Positions 56,426 through 64,000 of a DNA stretch of 64,000 nt are shown one piece after another. The translations under genes and the position numbers were made by a program. Below the pieces are notes generated by a model that worked only from the letters and a program-made list of their open reading frames with translations, was not told the origin of the DNA and searched no databases. Positions within the stretch are counted from its first letter, which is position 1. Each line of letters opens with the position of its first letter. The stretch covers positions 3,224,001-3,288,000 of the forward strand of contig NZ_CP041198.1 in NCBI RefSeq assembly GCF_006517815.1. The letters run 5' to 3'. Origin of the DNA: Pseudarthrobacter sp. NIBRBAC000502770. Its GTDB lineage: Bacteria; Actinomycetota; Actinomycetes; Actinomycetales; Micrococcaceae.

Positions 56426-57646
56426 ATGCCCATTACCGAGGACGCCAAGGACCTGCAGGATGACCTGGTACGCCTGCGCCACGACCTGCACAGGCAGCCG
56501 GAAATCGGCCTCCACCTCCCGCGGACCCAGGAGAAGGTCCTTAAGGCCTTGGATGGGCTCCCCTTTGAGGTCACCCTCGGCAAAGAGACGACGTCGGTCA
56601 CCGCGGTCCTGCGTGGCGGCAATCCAGGTGCCGGCGCGCAGCGGCCGGCCGTGCTGCTCCGCGCCGACATGGACGGGCTGCCCGTCCAGGAGAAGACCGG
56701 TGTCGACTTCACCTCCCAGGCCGACGGCGCCATGCACGCCTGCGGCCACGACCTGCACACCTCCATGCTCGCCGGAGCCGCGACCCTCCTGGCGGAGAAG
56801 AGGAACCAGCTCCAGGGCGACGTCGTCCTTATGTTCCAGCCGGGTGAGGAAGGGTGCGATGGTGCCAGCTACATGCTCCGGGAAGGCGTGCTGGACGCCG
56901 CCGGTCCCCGCGTCCAGGCCGCCTACGGTATGCACGTGTTCTCCTCACTGGAGCCGCACGGCACCTTTTGCACCAAGCCCGGCGTGATGCTCAGCGCCTC
57001 GGACGGGCTGGAAGTCACGGTACTCGGCGCCGGCGGCCATGGTTCGGCTCCGCACTCGGCCAAGGATCCCGTCACCGTGGCTGCCGAGATGGTGACGGCC
57101 CTGCAGGTCATGGTCACCCGCCAGTTCAACATGTTCGATCCCGTGGTCCTGTCCGTGGGCGTGCTGCACGCGGGGACCAAACGGAACATCATCCCGGAGT
57201 CGGCCCGCATCGAAGCAACCATCCGGACCTTCTCGGAAGCATCCCGCCTGAAGATGATGGACGCCATTCCCCGCCTGCTGAAGGGGATTGCAGCCGCGCA
57301 CGGCGTGGAGGTCGCCGTCGACTACCTGCAGGAGTACCCCCTCACCATCACCAGCGAAGACGAAACCCACACCGCCGAAAAAGTGATCACCGAACTGTTC
57401 GGCGAGCGCCGCCTCTCACGCTGGGCCACCCCGCTCAGCGGCTCCGAGGACTTCTCCCGGGTGCTGGCGGAGGTGCCCGGCACCTTCGTGGGGCTCAGCG
57501 CCGTTGCACCGGGCGCCGACCACACCGCTTCACCCTTCAACCACTCACCGTACGCAACGTTCGACGACGCCGTGCTGGGGGACGGCGCCGCACTTTACGC
57601 AGAACTCGCCATCTCTCGGCTGGCCACGCTCTCCCGGGCCGCATAG
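56426..57646 (+). CDS. M20 family amidohydrolase (aminoacylase/hippurate hydrolase-like)
   Basis: A 406-residue metallopeptidase-like enzyme. Family marks are LRHDLHRQPEIGLHLPRTQE, LLRADMDGLPVQEKTG, HACGHDLHTSMLAGAA, MFQPGEEGCDGASYML and GAGGHGSAPHSAKDP. This is the M20D group that hydrolyses N-acyl amino acids or indole conjugates. AAGGAG precedes the ATG. It is followed by a transporter gene on the same strand, so it probably acts on an imported N-acylated or amide compound. Confidence 0.93.
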   Translation: MPITEDAKDLQDDLVRLRHDLHRQPEIGLHLPRTQEKVLKALDGLPFEVTLGKETTSVTAVLRGGNPGAGAQRPAVLLRADMDGLPVQEKTGVDFTSQADGAMHACGHDLHTSMLAGAATLLAEKRNQLQGDVVLMFQPGEEGCDGASYMLREGVLDAAGPRVQAAYGMHVFSSLEPHGTFCTKPGVMLSASDGLEVTVLGAGGHGSAPHSAKDPVTVAAEMVTALQVMVTRQFNMFDPVVLSVGVLHAGTKRNIIPESARIEATIRTFSEASRLKMMDAIPRLLKGIAAAHGVEVAVDYLQEYPLTITSEDETHTAEKVITELFGERRLSRWATPLSGSEDFSRVLAEVPGTFVGLSAVAPGADHTASPFNHSPYATFDDAVLGDGAALYAELAISRLATLSRAA

Positions 57647-57715
57647 GCGCCCCTCCCCTATCCGGTTGCAGTGCTGCTGCCCCCATCCAAGAACGAAATG
57701 ACCAGGAAGAAGACC

Positions 57716-59005
57716 ATGTCCGTTGCAGTAAACAAGCCCCGGGCGGGGCGCATGTCCAAAGCCAAGACCGTCGTCGGCACCGGCATCGGCAACGCCGTTG
57801 AATGGTACGACTGGGCCATCTACGCCACTTTCACCCCCTTCATCGCCAGCCAGCTGTTCAGCAAGGAGGACCCGGCGTCGGCCGTACTGTCCACCCTGGC
57901 GATCTTCGCCGTCGGCTTCGTGGCCCGGCCCTTCGGCGGCTTCCTCTTCGGCTGGATCGGCGACCGGGTGGGACGGAAGACCTCGATGACGTTCGCCGTA
58001 GGCCTTGCCTCGCTCGGCAGCCTGATGATCGGCGTCGCCCCCACGTTCGCCAGTGTCGGCGCGTTCGCCTCGCTGATGCTGCTGGTGGCCCGGCTGGTGC
58101 AGGGCCTGGCGCACGGCGGCGAGCTGCCGTCGTCGCAGACCTACCTGTCCGAAATGGCACCCAAGGAGCACCGCGGCTTCTGGGCCACCCTGATCTACAC
58201 GTCCGGTACCGTGGGCATCCTGTTCGGCACATTGCTGGGCGCCGTCCTGAACATGTCGTTGAGCACCCAGGCGATGAACGCCTGGGGCTGGCGGATCCCC
58301 TTCCTGATCGGCGCCGCCATGGGCCTGTACGCGCTGATCATGCGGTCGCGCCTGCACGAGACCGAAGCGTTCCAGGACGAGGCGGTCACTACCAAGCGCG
58401 CTCCCATCTGGCCGCAGATTGTCCGCTACCGCAAGCAGGCCATGCAGGTCATCGGACTGACCGTGGGCCTGACGGTCATCTACTACATCTGGGGCGTCGT
58501 TGCGCCCAGCTACGCCACCACGGCACTGAAGATCGACCGCGGCGAAGCACTGTGGGCCGGCGTGATCGCCAACATCGTCTTTATCGCCGCCCTGCCGGTG
58601 TGGGGAAAGCTCTCGGACCGGATCGGCCGCAAGAAGGTCCTCTGGGCCGGCGCAATCGGATCAGCGGTGCTGCACTTCCCCATGACCTGGCTGCTGAAGG
58701 ACTCCGCCTGGCAGCTGGCCGTGAGCATGTCCGTGATGCTGATCTTCGTGGCCGCGAGCGCCGCCATTGTTCCGGCCGTGTACGCCGAGCTGTTCCCCAC
58801 CTCCATCCGCACTGTGGGCGTCGGCGTCCCCTACTCCATCTGCGTGGCCGTGTTTGGCGGTACCGCCCCGTACCTGCAGCAGTGGCTGGGATCCTCGCTC
58901 GGGGCGCCGCAGGTGTTCAACATCTACGCGGTGCTGCTCCTGGTGGTCAGCGCAGCGTTCGTGTTCACGATTCCTGAAACTAAGGGCAAGGACCTGACCC
59001 ACTAG
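57716..59005 (+). CDS. MFS transporter, metabolite:H+ symporter (MHS) family
   Basis: A 429-residue, 12-segment transporter; AGGAAGAAG precedes the ATG. The MHS signatures are GNAVEWYDWAIYATFTPFIA, FAVGFVARPFGGFLFGWIGD and RLVQGLAHGGELPSSQTYLS. It is related to ProP/ShiA/KgtP carriers, which bring in organic acids and betaines by proton symport. It is in an operon with the M20 hydrolase, whose substrate or product it probably imports. A strong terminator follows. Confidence 0.93.
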   Translation: MSVAVNKPRAGRMSKAKTVVGTGIGNAVEWYDWAIYATFTPFIASQLFSKEDPASAVLSTLAIFAVGFVARPFGGFLFGWIGDRVGRKTSMTFAVGLASLGSLMIGVAPTFASVGAFASLMLLVARLVQGLAHGGELPSSQTYLSEMAPKEHRGFWATLIYTSGTVGILFGTLLGAVLNMSLSTQAMNAWGWRIPFLIGAAMGLYALIMRSRLHETEAFQDEAVTTKRAPIWPQIVRYRKQAMQVIGLTVGLTVIYYIWGVVAPSYATTALKIDRGEALWAGVIANIVFIAALPVWGKLSDRIGRKKVLWAGAIGSAVLHFPMTWLLKDSAWQLAVSMSVMLIFVAASAAIVPAVYAELFPTSIRTVGVGVPYSICVAVFGGTAPYLQQWLGSSLGAPQVFNIYAVLLLVVSAAFVFTIPETKGKDLTH

Positions 59006-59020
59006 CTCACGGATTCCCAA

Positions 59021-59060
59021 CAAACATCCCCGGCGCGGTTTTCCGCGCCGGGGATGTTTG
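59021..59060. terminator. Perfect 18-bp bidirectional terminator
   Basis: The stem at 59021-59038 (starting CAAACATCCCC) pairs perfectly with 59043-59060 around TTTT. It lies between the MHS transporter and the convergent lipoprotein gene. Confidence 0.9.
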
Positions 59061-59136
59061 GCGTTTCCGGGGATTCGCGGCAGCCGGATCGAAGGGCGGC
59101 CGGATCGAAGGGCAGGCAGGTTTGGTGGCGGCCTGG

Positions 59137-60009
59137 CTACGCCGCGGTTGGAAGCACCAGGAGGTAGCCGGTGGCCAGGCCACTGCTCCAGCGCCGCGGT
59201 TCACGGACCACGAACTGCGTGGCCAGCTGCTCCGGAGTCAGCAGGGTATTAGGCGCCGGCGACGGGCCCCACTGGCCACTGCCGTAGGGATAGAGCGGAT
59301 CGAGGACGCGGATGCCGGTCACTGAAAAATCGGGGAACTGGCGTGGGTCGCCCACCGATTCGAATCCGCTCATCACCCAGGCGTGGCGGCCGCTCCACAT
59401 CACCAGGCCCACCGGCCTGCCCGTCTCCGTGATGGCACCCGCCGCCGTCCGCACCGCTTCCCCATAGTCCGGGACGCTCACCACCGCGTACGGCCCCATG
59501 CCAGCCTCCGTCAGCACCTGCGCCCAGCCAAAGGGATTGGCACCGTTGAACGAGTCCGAGGAGTGGGCGCGGGCCCTCTCCCACAGCTCACTCTGCTGCG
59601 TGCGGTCGGCCCAAGTGCCGCCGCCGGTATCGTCAATCAGGTTGTGCGCCATCTGGATGCTCGCTGCAACGCACCAGTCGAATGTGTACTGCGGGACGAA
59701 GTCGCCTTCCCGGTACAGGTTGAGGGCGAACGGCTGGGGTGCGGGGGCGGGAGCCGGCGGGGCAGCCGATGTCGAGTCAGGTACTGCCACTGGGACCGGC
59801 GCCTGCGGAGGAGCGAGGGCGACGTCGGCCGCATCCGGCGCGGAGCTTGCCGAACCGGCCGCCGGGGTGGGCACCGTCGCGGTCGCCCCAGGTGAAGGGG
59901 CCGCGGATCCAGACACGGCCTGCCCAGAGCCCATCCCGGACGTGCAGCCGGCAAGGAAGGCCATCAGGGCAATGAGCCAGGCCAGAAGCCGGAGGCGGGC
60001 AGCGGTCAT
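59137..60009 (-). CDS. Lipoprotein with C39-like papain-fold peptidase domain
   Basis: A 290-residue protein; GGAGC precedes the ATG. The signal peptide ends in the lipobox FLAGCTSG. A 75-residue Ala/Pro/Ser spacer follows, then a domain from about 100 with TFDWCVAASIQMAHN (candidate nucleophile Cys), SGRHAWVMSGFES (His) and LDPLYPYGSGQWGP (Asp), the order of a C39-like cysteine peptidase. It is presumably anchored on the outside of the membrane. The substrate is unknown. Confidence 0.75.
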   Translation of the reverse strand: MTAARLRLLAWLIALMAFLAGCTSGMGSGQAVSGSAAPSPGATATVPTPAAGSASSAPDAADVALAPPQAPVPVAVPDSTSAAPPAPAPAPQPFALNLYREGDFVPQYTFDWCVAASIQMAHNLIDDTGGGTWADRTQQSELWERARAHSSDSFNGANPFGWAQVLTEAGMGPYAVVSVPDYGEAVRTAAGAITETGRPVGLVMWSGRHAWVMSGFESVGDPRQFPDFSVTGIRVLDPLYPYGSGQWGPSPAPNTLLTPEQLATQFVVREPRRWSSGLATGYLLVLPTAA

Positions 60010-60075
60010 GATCGCTCCAGTCCATTTCACGTTGAGCGGGCGTACCTGCTACCAGTCTCCTGCCCACGACTCCCC

Positions 60076-60141
60076 TTGACTACCCCCGCCCTACTTCCCT
60101 ACACTTTTCATAAAGCAGAATCTAAATTCCACAAAGCGGAA
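60076..60141 (+). promoter_or_regulatory. Promoter and tandem operator of the glyoxylate operon
   Basis: TTGACT (60076-60081), 18 bases and TACACT (60100-60105) form a promoter. TTTCATAAAGCAGAA (60106-60120) and TTCCACAAAGCGGAA (60127-60141) are related inverted repeats starting 21 bases apart and covering the transcript start region. The TTCC/GGAA arms fit IclR-family (AllR-like) operators. No such regulator is in the window. Confidence 0.6.
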
Positions 60142-60202
60142 ACGGTGACTAGGCCGGAAGCAAAGGAAGATAGATCAAAGCCCCTCCTCGGAAGGACCTA
60201 CG

Positions 60203-61003
60203 ATGACGTACACAGTGAACTGCTCCATCCTCCTCACGGAGCTGCCCCTGCTCGAGCGCCCCGCCGCAGCCAAGGCAGCCGGCTTCGACGCGGTTGAGTT
60301 CTGGTGGCCTTTCGAGTCCTCCGTCCCGCCCGACAGCGAAATCACCAAGTTCGAGAACGCCATCACGGACGCCGGCGTCCAGCTCACGGGCCTGAACTTC
60401 AACGCCGGCAACATGCCCGGCGGCGACCGCGGCCTGGTTTCCTGGAAGGGCCGTTGCTCTGAGTTCAAGGACAACATCGACGTCGTCACCGGCATCGGCG
60501 AACGCCTTGGGTGCAAGGCGTTCAACGCCCTCTACGGCAACCGGCAGGACGACTTCACCCCCGAAGAACAGGACGAGCTCGCCGTCAAGAACCTGGCAGC
60601 GGCAGCCCAAGGGGTCGCCCGCATCGGCGGCACCGTCCTGCTCGAACCCGTCAGCGGCGCACCCAAATACCCGCTCCTGACCGCCAACGATGCACTCGAC
60701 GTCATCTCCCGCGTCAAGGAAGAGACCGGCGCCGGGAACATCAAGCTGCTCGCCGACTTCTACCACCTGGCCGTCAACGGCGACGACGTCGAATCCGTCA
60801 TCGAAAACCACGCCAAGGACTTCGGCCACATCCAGATCGCCGACAACCCCGGCCGCGGCGCACCGGGCACCGGCACCCTTCCCCTCGGCGAATGGATCGC
60901 CCGCAGCCGCGAACTCGGCTACCAGGGCTACATCGGCCTCGAGTACAAGGAACCGCAGGAAACCGCCTTCAGCTGGGCCATCCGCGAACACGTCGCCCGC
61001 TAG
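60203..61003 (+). CDS. hyi: Hydroxypyruvate isomerase
   Basis: A 266-residue TIM-barrel enzyme of the xylose-isomerase-like class. It begins TYTVNCSILLTELPLLERPA and has AGFDAVEFWWPFESS, LTGLNFNAGNMPGGDRGL, VLLEPVSGAPKYPL, LLADFYHLAVNGDD and YIGLEYKEPQETAFSW, with the Glu metal ligands in EPVSG and EYKEP. It interconverts hydroxypyruvate and tartronate semialdehyde next to glxR and gcl. GGAAGGACC precedes the ATG. It is the first gene of the operon. Confidence 0.93.
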   Translation: MTYTVNCSILLTELPLLERPAAAKAAGFDAVEFWWPFESSVPPDSEITKFENAITDAGVQLTGLNFNAGNMPGGDRGLVSWKGRCSEFKDNIDVVTGIGERLGCKAFNALYGNRQDDFTPEEQDELAVKNLAAAAQGVARIGGTVLLEPVSGAPKYPLLTANDALDVISRVKEETGAGNIKLLADFYHLAVNGDDVESVIENHAKDFGHIQIADNPGRGAPGTGTLPLGEWIARSRELGYQGYIGLEYKEPQETAFSWAIREHVAR

Positions 61004-61052
61004 CCACCGCCGCACACACGCAAGACCTCAAGACTTCAGAAAGAGAACCATC

Positions 61053-61931
61053 ATGAGCAACGTTGCAGTCATCGGACTCGGAATCATGGGCCTGCCCATG
61101 GCCATCAATCTCGTCAAAGCCGGCCACACCGTGACCGGCTTCAACCGCAGCCAGGACAAGATCGACAAACTGGTTTCCGAAGGCGGCCAGGGCGCCACCA
61201 GCATCGCGGACGCCGTCAAAGACGCCGACGTCGTCATCACCATGGTGCCGGACTCCCCCGACGTTGAGGGTGTTGTCAGCGGCCCCGACGGAGTCTTCGC
61301 CAACGCCAAGCAGGGCACCCTCTGGATCGACGCCTCCAGCATCCGCCCGGACGTCGCCGTCCGCCTCGCCGCAGACGCCAAGGAAGCCGGCATCCGCCCC
61401 CTCGACGCCCCGGTCTCCGGCGGCGAACAGGGCGCCATCGACGCCGCCCTCTCCATCATGGTCGGTGGCGACAAGGCAGACTTCGACGACGCCCAGGACG
61501 TCCTGAACGCCGTCGGCAAGACCATCGTCCACGTCGGCCCGTCCGGCTCCGGCCAGACCGTCAAGGCAGCAAACCAGCTGATCGTCGCCGTCAACATCGA
61601 GGTCCTGGGCGAGGCCATCGCTTTCCTTGAGGCTTATGGCGTGGACACCGACGCCGCCCTCAAGGTCCTCGGCGGCGGCCTGGCCGGCTCCAAGGTCCTG
61701 GACCAGAAGGGCCAGAAGATGCTGGACCGCAACTTCGACCCCGGCTTCCGCCTGGCCCTGCACCACAAGGACCTGGGCATCGTCACCTCAGCTGCCCGCG
61801 AAGCCAATGTCGCCATCCCGCTCGGCGCCGTGGCCGCCCAGCTCGTCGCCGCCACCGTCAACCAGGGCGACGGCGCATTGGACCACTCCGGACTCTTCAA
61901 GCAGGTCCTCCAGCTCAGCGGCAGGAAGTAA
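61053..61931 (+). CDS. glxR: 2-hydroxy-3-oxopropionate (tartronate semialdehyde) reductase
   Basis: A 292-residue beta-hydroxyacid dehydrogenase reducing tartronate semialdehyde to D-glycerate. The Rossmann loop is [20 protein letters not shown]; substrate and catalytic motifs are [20 protein letters not shown] and the Lys in [19 protein letters not shown]. The ATG follows AAAGAG; the long upstream frame lies inside hyi and is discarded. It is the middle gene of the glyoxylate operon. Confidence 0.95.
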   Translation: MSNVAVIGLGIMGLPMAINLVKAGHTVTGFNRSQDKIDKLVSEGGQGATSIADAVKDADVVITMVPDSPDVEGVVSGPDGVFANAKQGTLWIDASSIRPDVAVRLAADAKEAGIRPLDAPVSGGEQGAIDAALSIMVGGDKADFDDAQDVLNAVGKTIVHVGPSGSGQTVKAANQLIVAVNIEVLGEAIAFLEAYGVDTDAALKVLGGGLAGSKVLDQKGQKMLDRNFDPGFRLALHHKDLGIVTSAAREANVAIPLGAVAAQLVAATVNQGDGALDHSGLFKQVLQLSGRK

Positions 61932-62097
61932 CCCTCACGCCGCCCAGCCGGCCGCCCCGAAAACGGGGCACATTGACACGGACACGCCGGCCGCCGTCGT
62001 AATTTGCGACGCCGACACTCCCAAAGTGCCCCGCGACCGCCGGGCCTTCCTTCAGCACACCCAAAAACAGACTTCCCAAGCTTTCAAGGAGCACCCC

Positions 62098-63888
62098 ATG
62101 AGCAAGATGCGTACCGTTGATGCAGCGGTGGCCATCCTGGAAAAGGAAGGCGCCATCGAGGCGTTCGGCCTGCCAGGCGCCGCCATCAACCCCTTCTATT
62201 CCGCAATGCGCGCCCACGGCGGCATCCGCCACACCCTGGCCCGCCACGTTGAGGGCGCCAGCCACATGGCCGACGGTTTCTCCCGCGCCAAGGACGGCAA
62301 CATCGGCATCTGCATCGGCACCTCCGGTCCCGCCGGTACAGACATGGTCACAGGTCTCTACGCCGCCTGGGCCGACTCCATCCCTATGCTCTGCATCACT
62401 GGCCAGGCTCCGGTGGCCAAGCTGCACAAGGAAGACTTCCAGGCCGTGGACATCGAGTCCATCGCCAAGCCCGTGACCAAGATGGCCATGACCATCCTGG
62501 AGCCCGGCCAGGTTCCCGGCGCTTTCCAGAAGGCCTTCCAGCTGATGCGTTCCGGCCGCCCGGGCCCCGTGCTGCTGGACTTGCCCATCGACGTGCAAAT
62601 GGCCGAGATCGAATTCGATATCGACACCTACGAGCCCCTTCCCGTCGAGAAGCCCAAGGCATCCCGCAAACAGCTGGAAAAGGCCCTGGACATGCTCCTC
62701 GCCGCCAAGCACCCGCTGATCGTGGCCGGCGGCGGCATCATCAACGCCGGCGCGTCCACGCAACTGGTTGAGCTTGCAGAGACCCTTAACGTTCCGGTGA
62801 TCCCCACCCTGATGGGCTGGGGCACCATTCCCGATGACCACCAGCTGATGGCCGGCATGGTGGGCCTGCAGACCAGCCACCGCTATGGCAACGAGAACTA
62901 CCTGCAGTCCGACTTCGTGCTCGGCATCGGCAACCGCTGGGCCAACCGCCACACCGGCGGCCTGGACACCTACACCGCCGGCCGCGCGTTCGTGCACATC
63001 GACATCGAGCCCACCCAGATCGGCCGCGTGTTCTCCCCTGACCTGGGCATCGCGTCCGACGCCGGTGCGGCGCTGGCCGGGCTGGTTGAGCTCGCCAAGG
63101 AGCGCAAAGCCGCCGGGTCCCTGCCGGACTACAGCGACTGGGTTGCCGAATGCGCAGACCGCAAGGCGTCCCTGCACCGCAAGACCCACTTCGAGAACAT
63201 CCCCATCAAGCCGCAGCGCGTCTACGAGGAGATGAACAAGTCCTTCGGCCGCGACACCACCTACGTGTCCACCATCGGCCTGTCCCAGATCGCCGGCGCG
63301 CAGATGCTGCACGTCTTCGGTCCGCGCAAGTGGATCAACGCCGGCCAGGCAGGCCCGCTGGGCTGGACCGCCCCGGCAGCCCTCGGCGTCGCCCGTTCCA
63401 ACCCGGACCAGACGGTGGTGGCGCTCTCCGGCGACTACGATTTCCAGTTCATGATCGAGGAACTGGCCGTGGGCGCGCAGTTCAACCTGCCGTACATCCA
63501 CGTGGTGGTGAACAACTCCTACCTGGGCCTGATCCGGCAGTCGCAGCGCGGCTTCAACATGGAGCAGAACGTGTCCCTGGCGTTCGAGAACATCAACAGC
63601 TCGCACCTGTCCGAGGACACCCGCGGCTACGGCGTGGACCACCTGAAGGTGGCCGAAGGCCTGGGCTGCAAGGCCGTCCGCGTGGAGGACCCCAGCGACC
63701 TCGCCGCCGCGTTCGACAAGGCCAAGGCCCTGGTGGGTGAGTTCCGGGTTCCCGTGGTGGTGGAGGTGATCCTGGAAAAGGTCACCAACATCTCCATGGG
63801 CGTGGAAATCAACGCCGTGAACGAGTTCGAGGAACTGGCGGAATCCGCCGCCGACGCTCCCACCGCCATCCTGGCCCTGCAGGCCTAA
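62098..63888 (+). CDS. gcl: Glyoxylate carboligase
   Basis: A 596-residue thiamine-diphosphate enzyme that joins two glyoxylates into tartronate semialdehyde and CO2. In the N-terminal domain the position usually held by the catalytic Glu is Val, in [20 protein letters not shown], which is the diagnostic feature of this enzyme. The ThDP/metal site is [19 protein letters not shown] with [25 protein letters not shown] precedes the ATG. The 166-base gap after glxR holds no obvious signal. Confidence 0.96.
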   Translation: MSKMRTVDAAVAILEKEGAIEAFGLPGAAINPFYSAMRAHGGIRHTLARHVEGASHMADGFSRAKDGNIGICIGTSGPAGTDMVTGLYAAWADSIPMLCITGQAPVAKLHKEDFQAVDIESIAKPVTKMAMTILEPGQVPGAFQKAFQLMRSGRPGPVLLDLPIDVQMAEIEFDIDTYEPLPVEKPKASRKQLEKALDMLLAAKHPLIVAGGGIINAGASTQLVELAETLNVPVIPTLMGWGTIPDDHQLMAGMVGLQTSHRYGNENYLQSDFVLGIGNRWANRHTGGLDTYTAGRAFVHIDIEPTQIGRVFSPDLGIASDAGAALAGLVELAKERKAAGSLPDYSDWVAECADRKASLHRKTHFENIPIKPQRVYEEMNKSFGRDTTYVSTIGLSQIAGAQMLHVFGPRKWINAGQAGPLGWTAPAALGVARSNPDQTVVALSGDYDFQFMIEELAVGAQFNLPYIHVVVNNSYLGLIRQSQRGFNMEQNVSLAFENINSSHLSEDTRGYGVDHLKVAEGLGCKAVRVEDPSDLAAAFDKAKALVGEFRVPVVVEVILEKVTNISMGVEINAVNEFEELAESAADAPTAILALQA

Positions 63889-63890
63889 CC

Positions 63891-64000
63891 ATGCGGATCG
63901 TGATTGCCCCGGACAAATTCAAGGGTTCGCTGTCAGCCCCGGAGGTGTGCAGCCACCTGGAAAAGGGCCTGCAGCGCGGGGCCGGCGGAAACCTGGACAT
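63891..64000 (+). CDS. Glycerate kinase, N-terminal part (cut by window edge)
   Basis: The ATG lies 2 bases after the gcl stop. The 36 visible residues begin MRIVIAPDKFKGSLSAPEV, the highly conserved start of type I glycerate kinases (GlxK/GarK), which phosphorylate the glycerate made by glxR. The gene runs off the right edge. Confidence 0.9.
   Translation, partial: MRIVIAPDKFKGSLSAPEVCSHLEKGLQRGAGGNLD

Noticed and set aside
61627..62097. Upstream extension of the gcl frame into glxR
   Set aside because: Coding there is in the glxR frame; gcl starts at the ATG at 62098 after TCAAGGAG.

Overview
The window is high-GC DNA, densely packed on both strands, with strong purine-rich Shine-Dalgarno sites, many ATGA/GTGA overlaps between neighbouring genes, and typical actinobacterial families (KatG, DUF222-HNH proteins, twin-arginine lipoproteins, NarL-type two-component systems). 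Together these suggest a soil actinobacterium of the Arthrobacter/Pseudarthrobacter group. This is inferred from style and families, since no rRNA gene is present. I saw no tRNA, CRISPR array, insertion sequence or phage gene.

Layout. 1-11.8 kb: the end of an unknown gene, an asymmetric heterodimeric ABC exporter, a CynX-like MFS transporter overlapping tail-to-tail with a PRISE-type reductase, catalase-peroxidase katG, a GAF histidine kinase, and small accessory genes. 11.9-17.6 kb: an acyl-CoA synthetase, then a NarL-type kinase/regulator pair divergent from a MacB/LolCD-like ABC transporter, with a repeated TCAACC box between them.

17.6-36.3 kb is the centrepiece, a complete sialic acid (N-acetylneuraminate) utilisation locus. 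It holds a secreted sialidase (frameshifted in this sequence) coupled to an SGNH esterase, a second sialidase without a signal peptide, a DUF4862 TIM-barrel protein, a four-gene OppA-type ABC importer with a fused permease-ATPase, and nanA, nanK, nanE, nagA, nagB plus a GntR/FCD regulator. Together these would release sialic acid outside the cell, import it, cleave it to ManNAc and pyruvate, and convert ManNAc through GlcNAc-6-P and GlcN-6-P to fructose-6-P. A palindrome close to TAGGACGTCCTA lies at the sialidase promoters, at the transporter promoter and over the ribosome-binding site of the GntR gene, which makes it a good candidate operator for that regulator.

36.5-60 kb is mixed: an orphan HATPase protein, an FMN reductase, a frameshifted YetA/exo-rhamnogalacturonan-lyase-like gene behind LacI-type palindromes, an Lrp regulator facing an aminotransferase/YitT pair, a SLC13/MatC-like permease, several lipoproteins, a DUF222-HNH protein, a Rieske-DUF2231 protein, and a double-Lrp regulator facing an M20 amidohydrolase and MHS transporter.

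60-64 kb is the glyoxylate (glycerate pathway) operon hyi-glxR-gcl-glycerate kinase. It sits behind a recognisable promoter overlapped by two tandem operator-like repeats, and the window ends inside the kinase.
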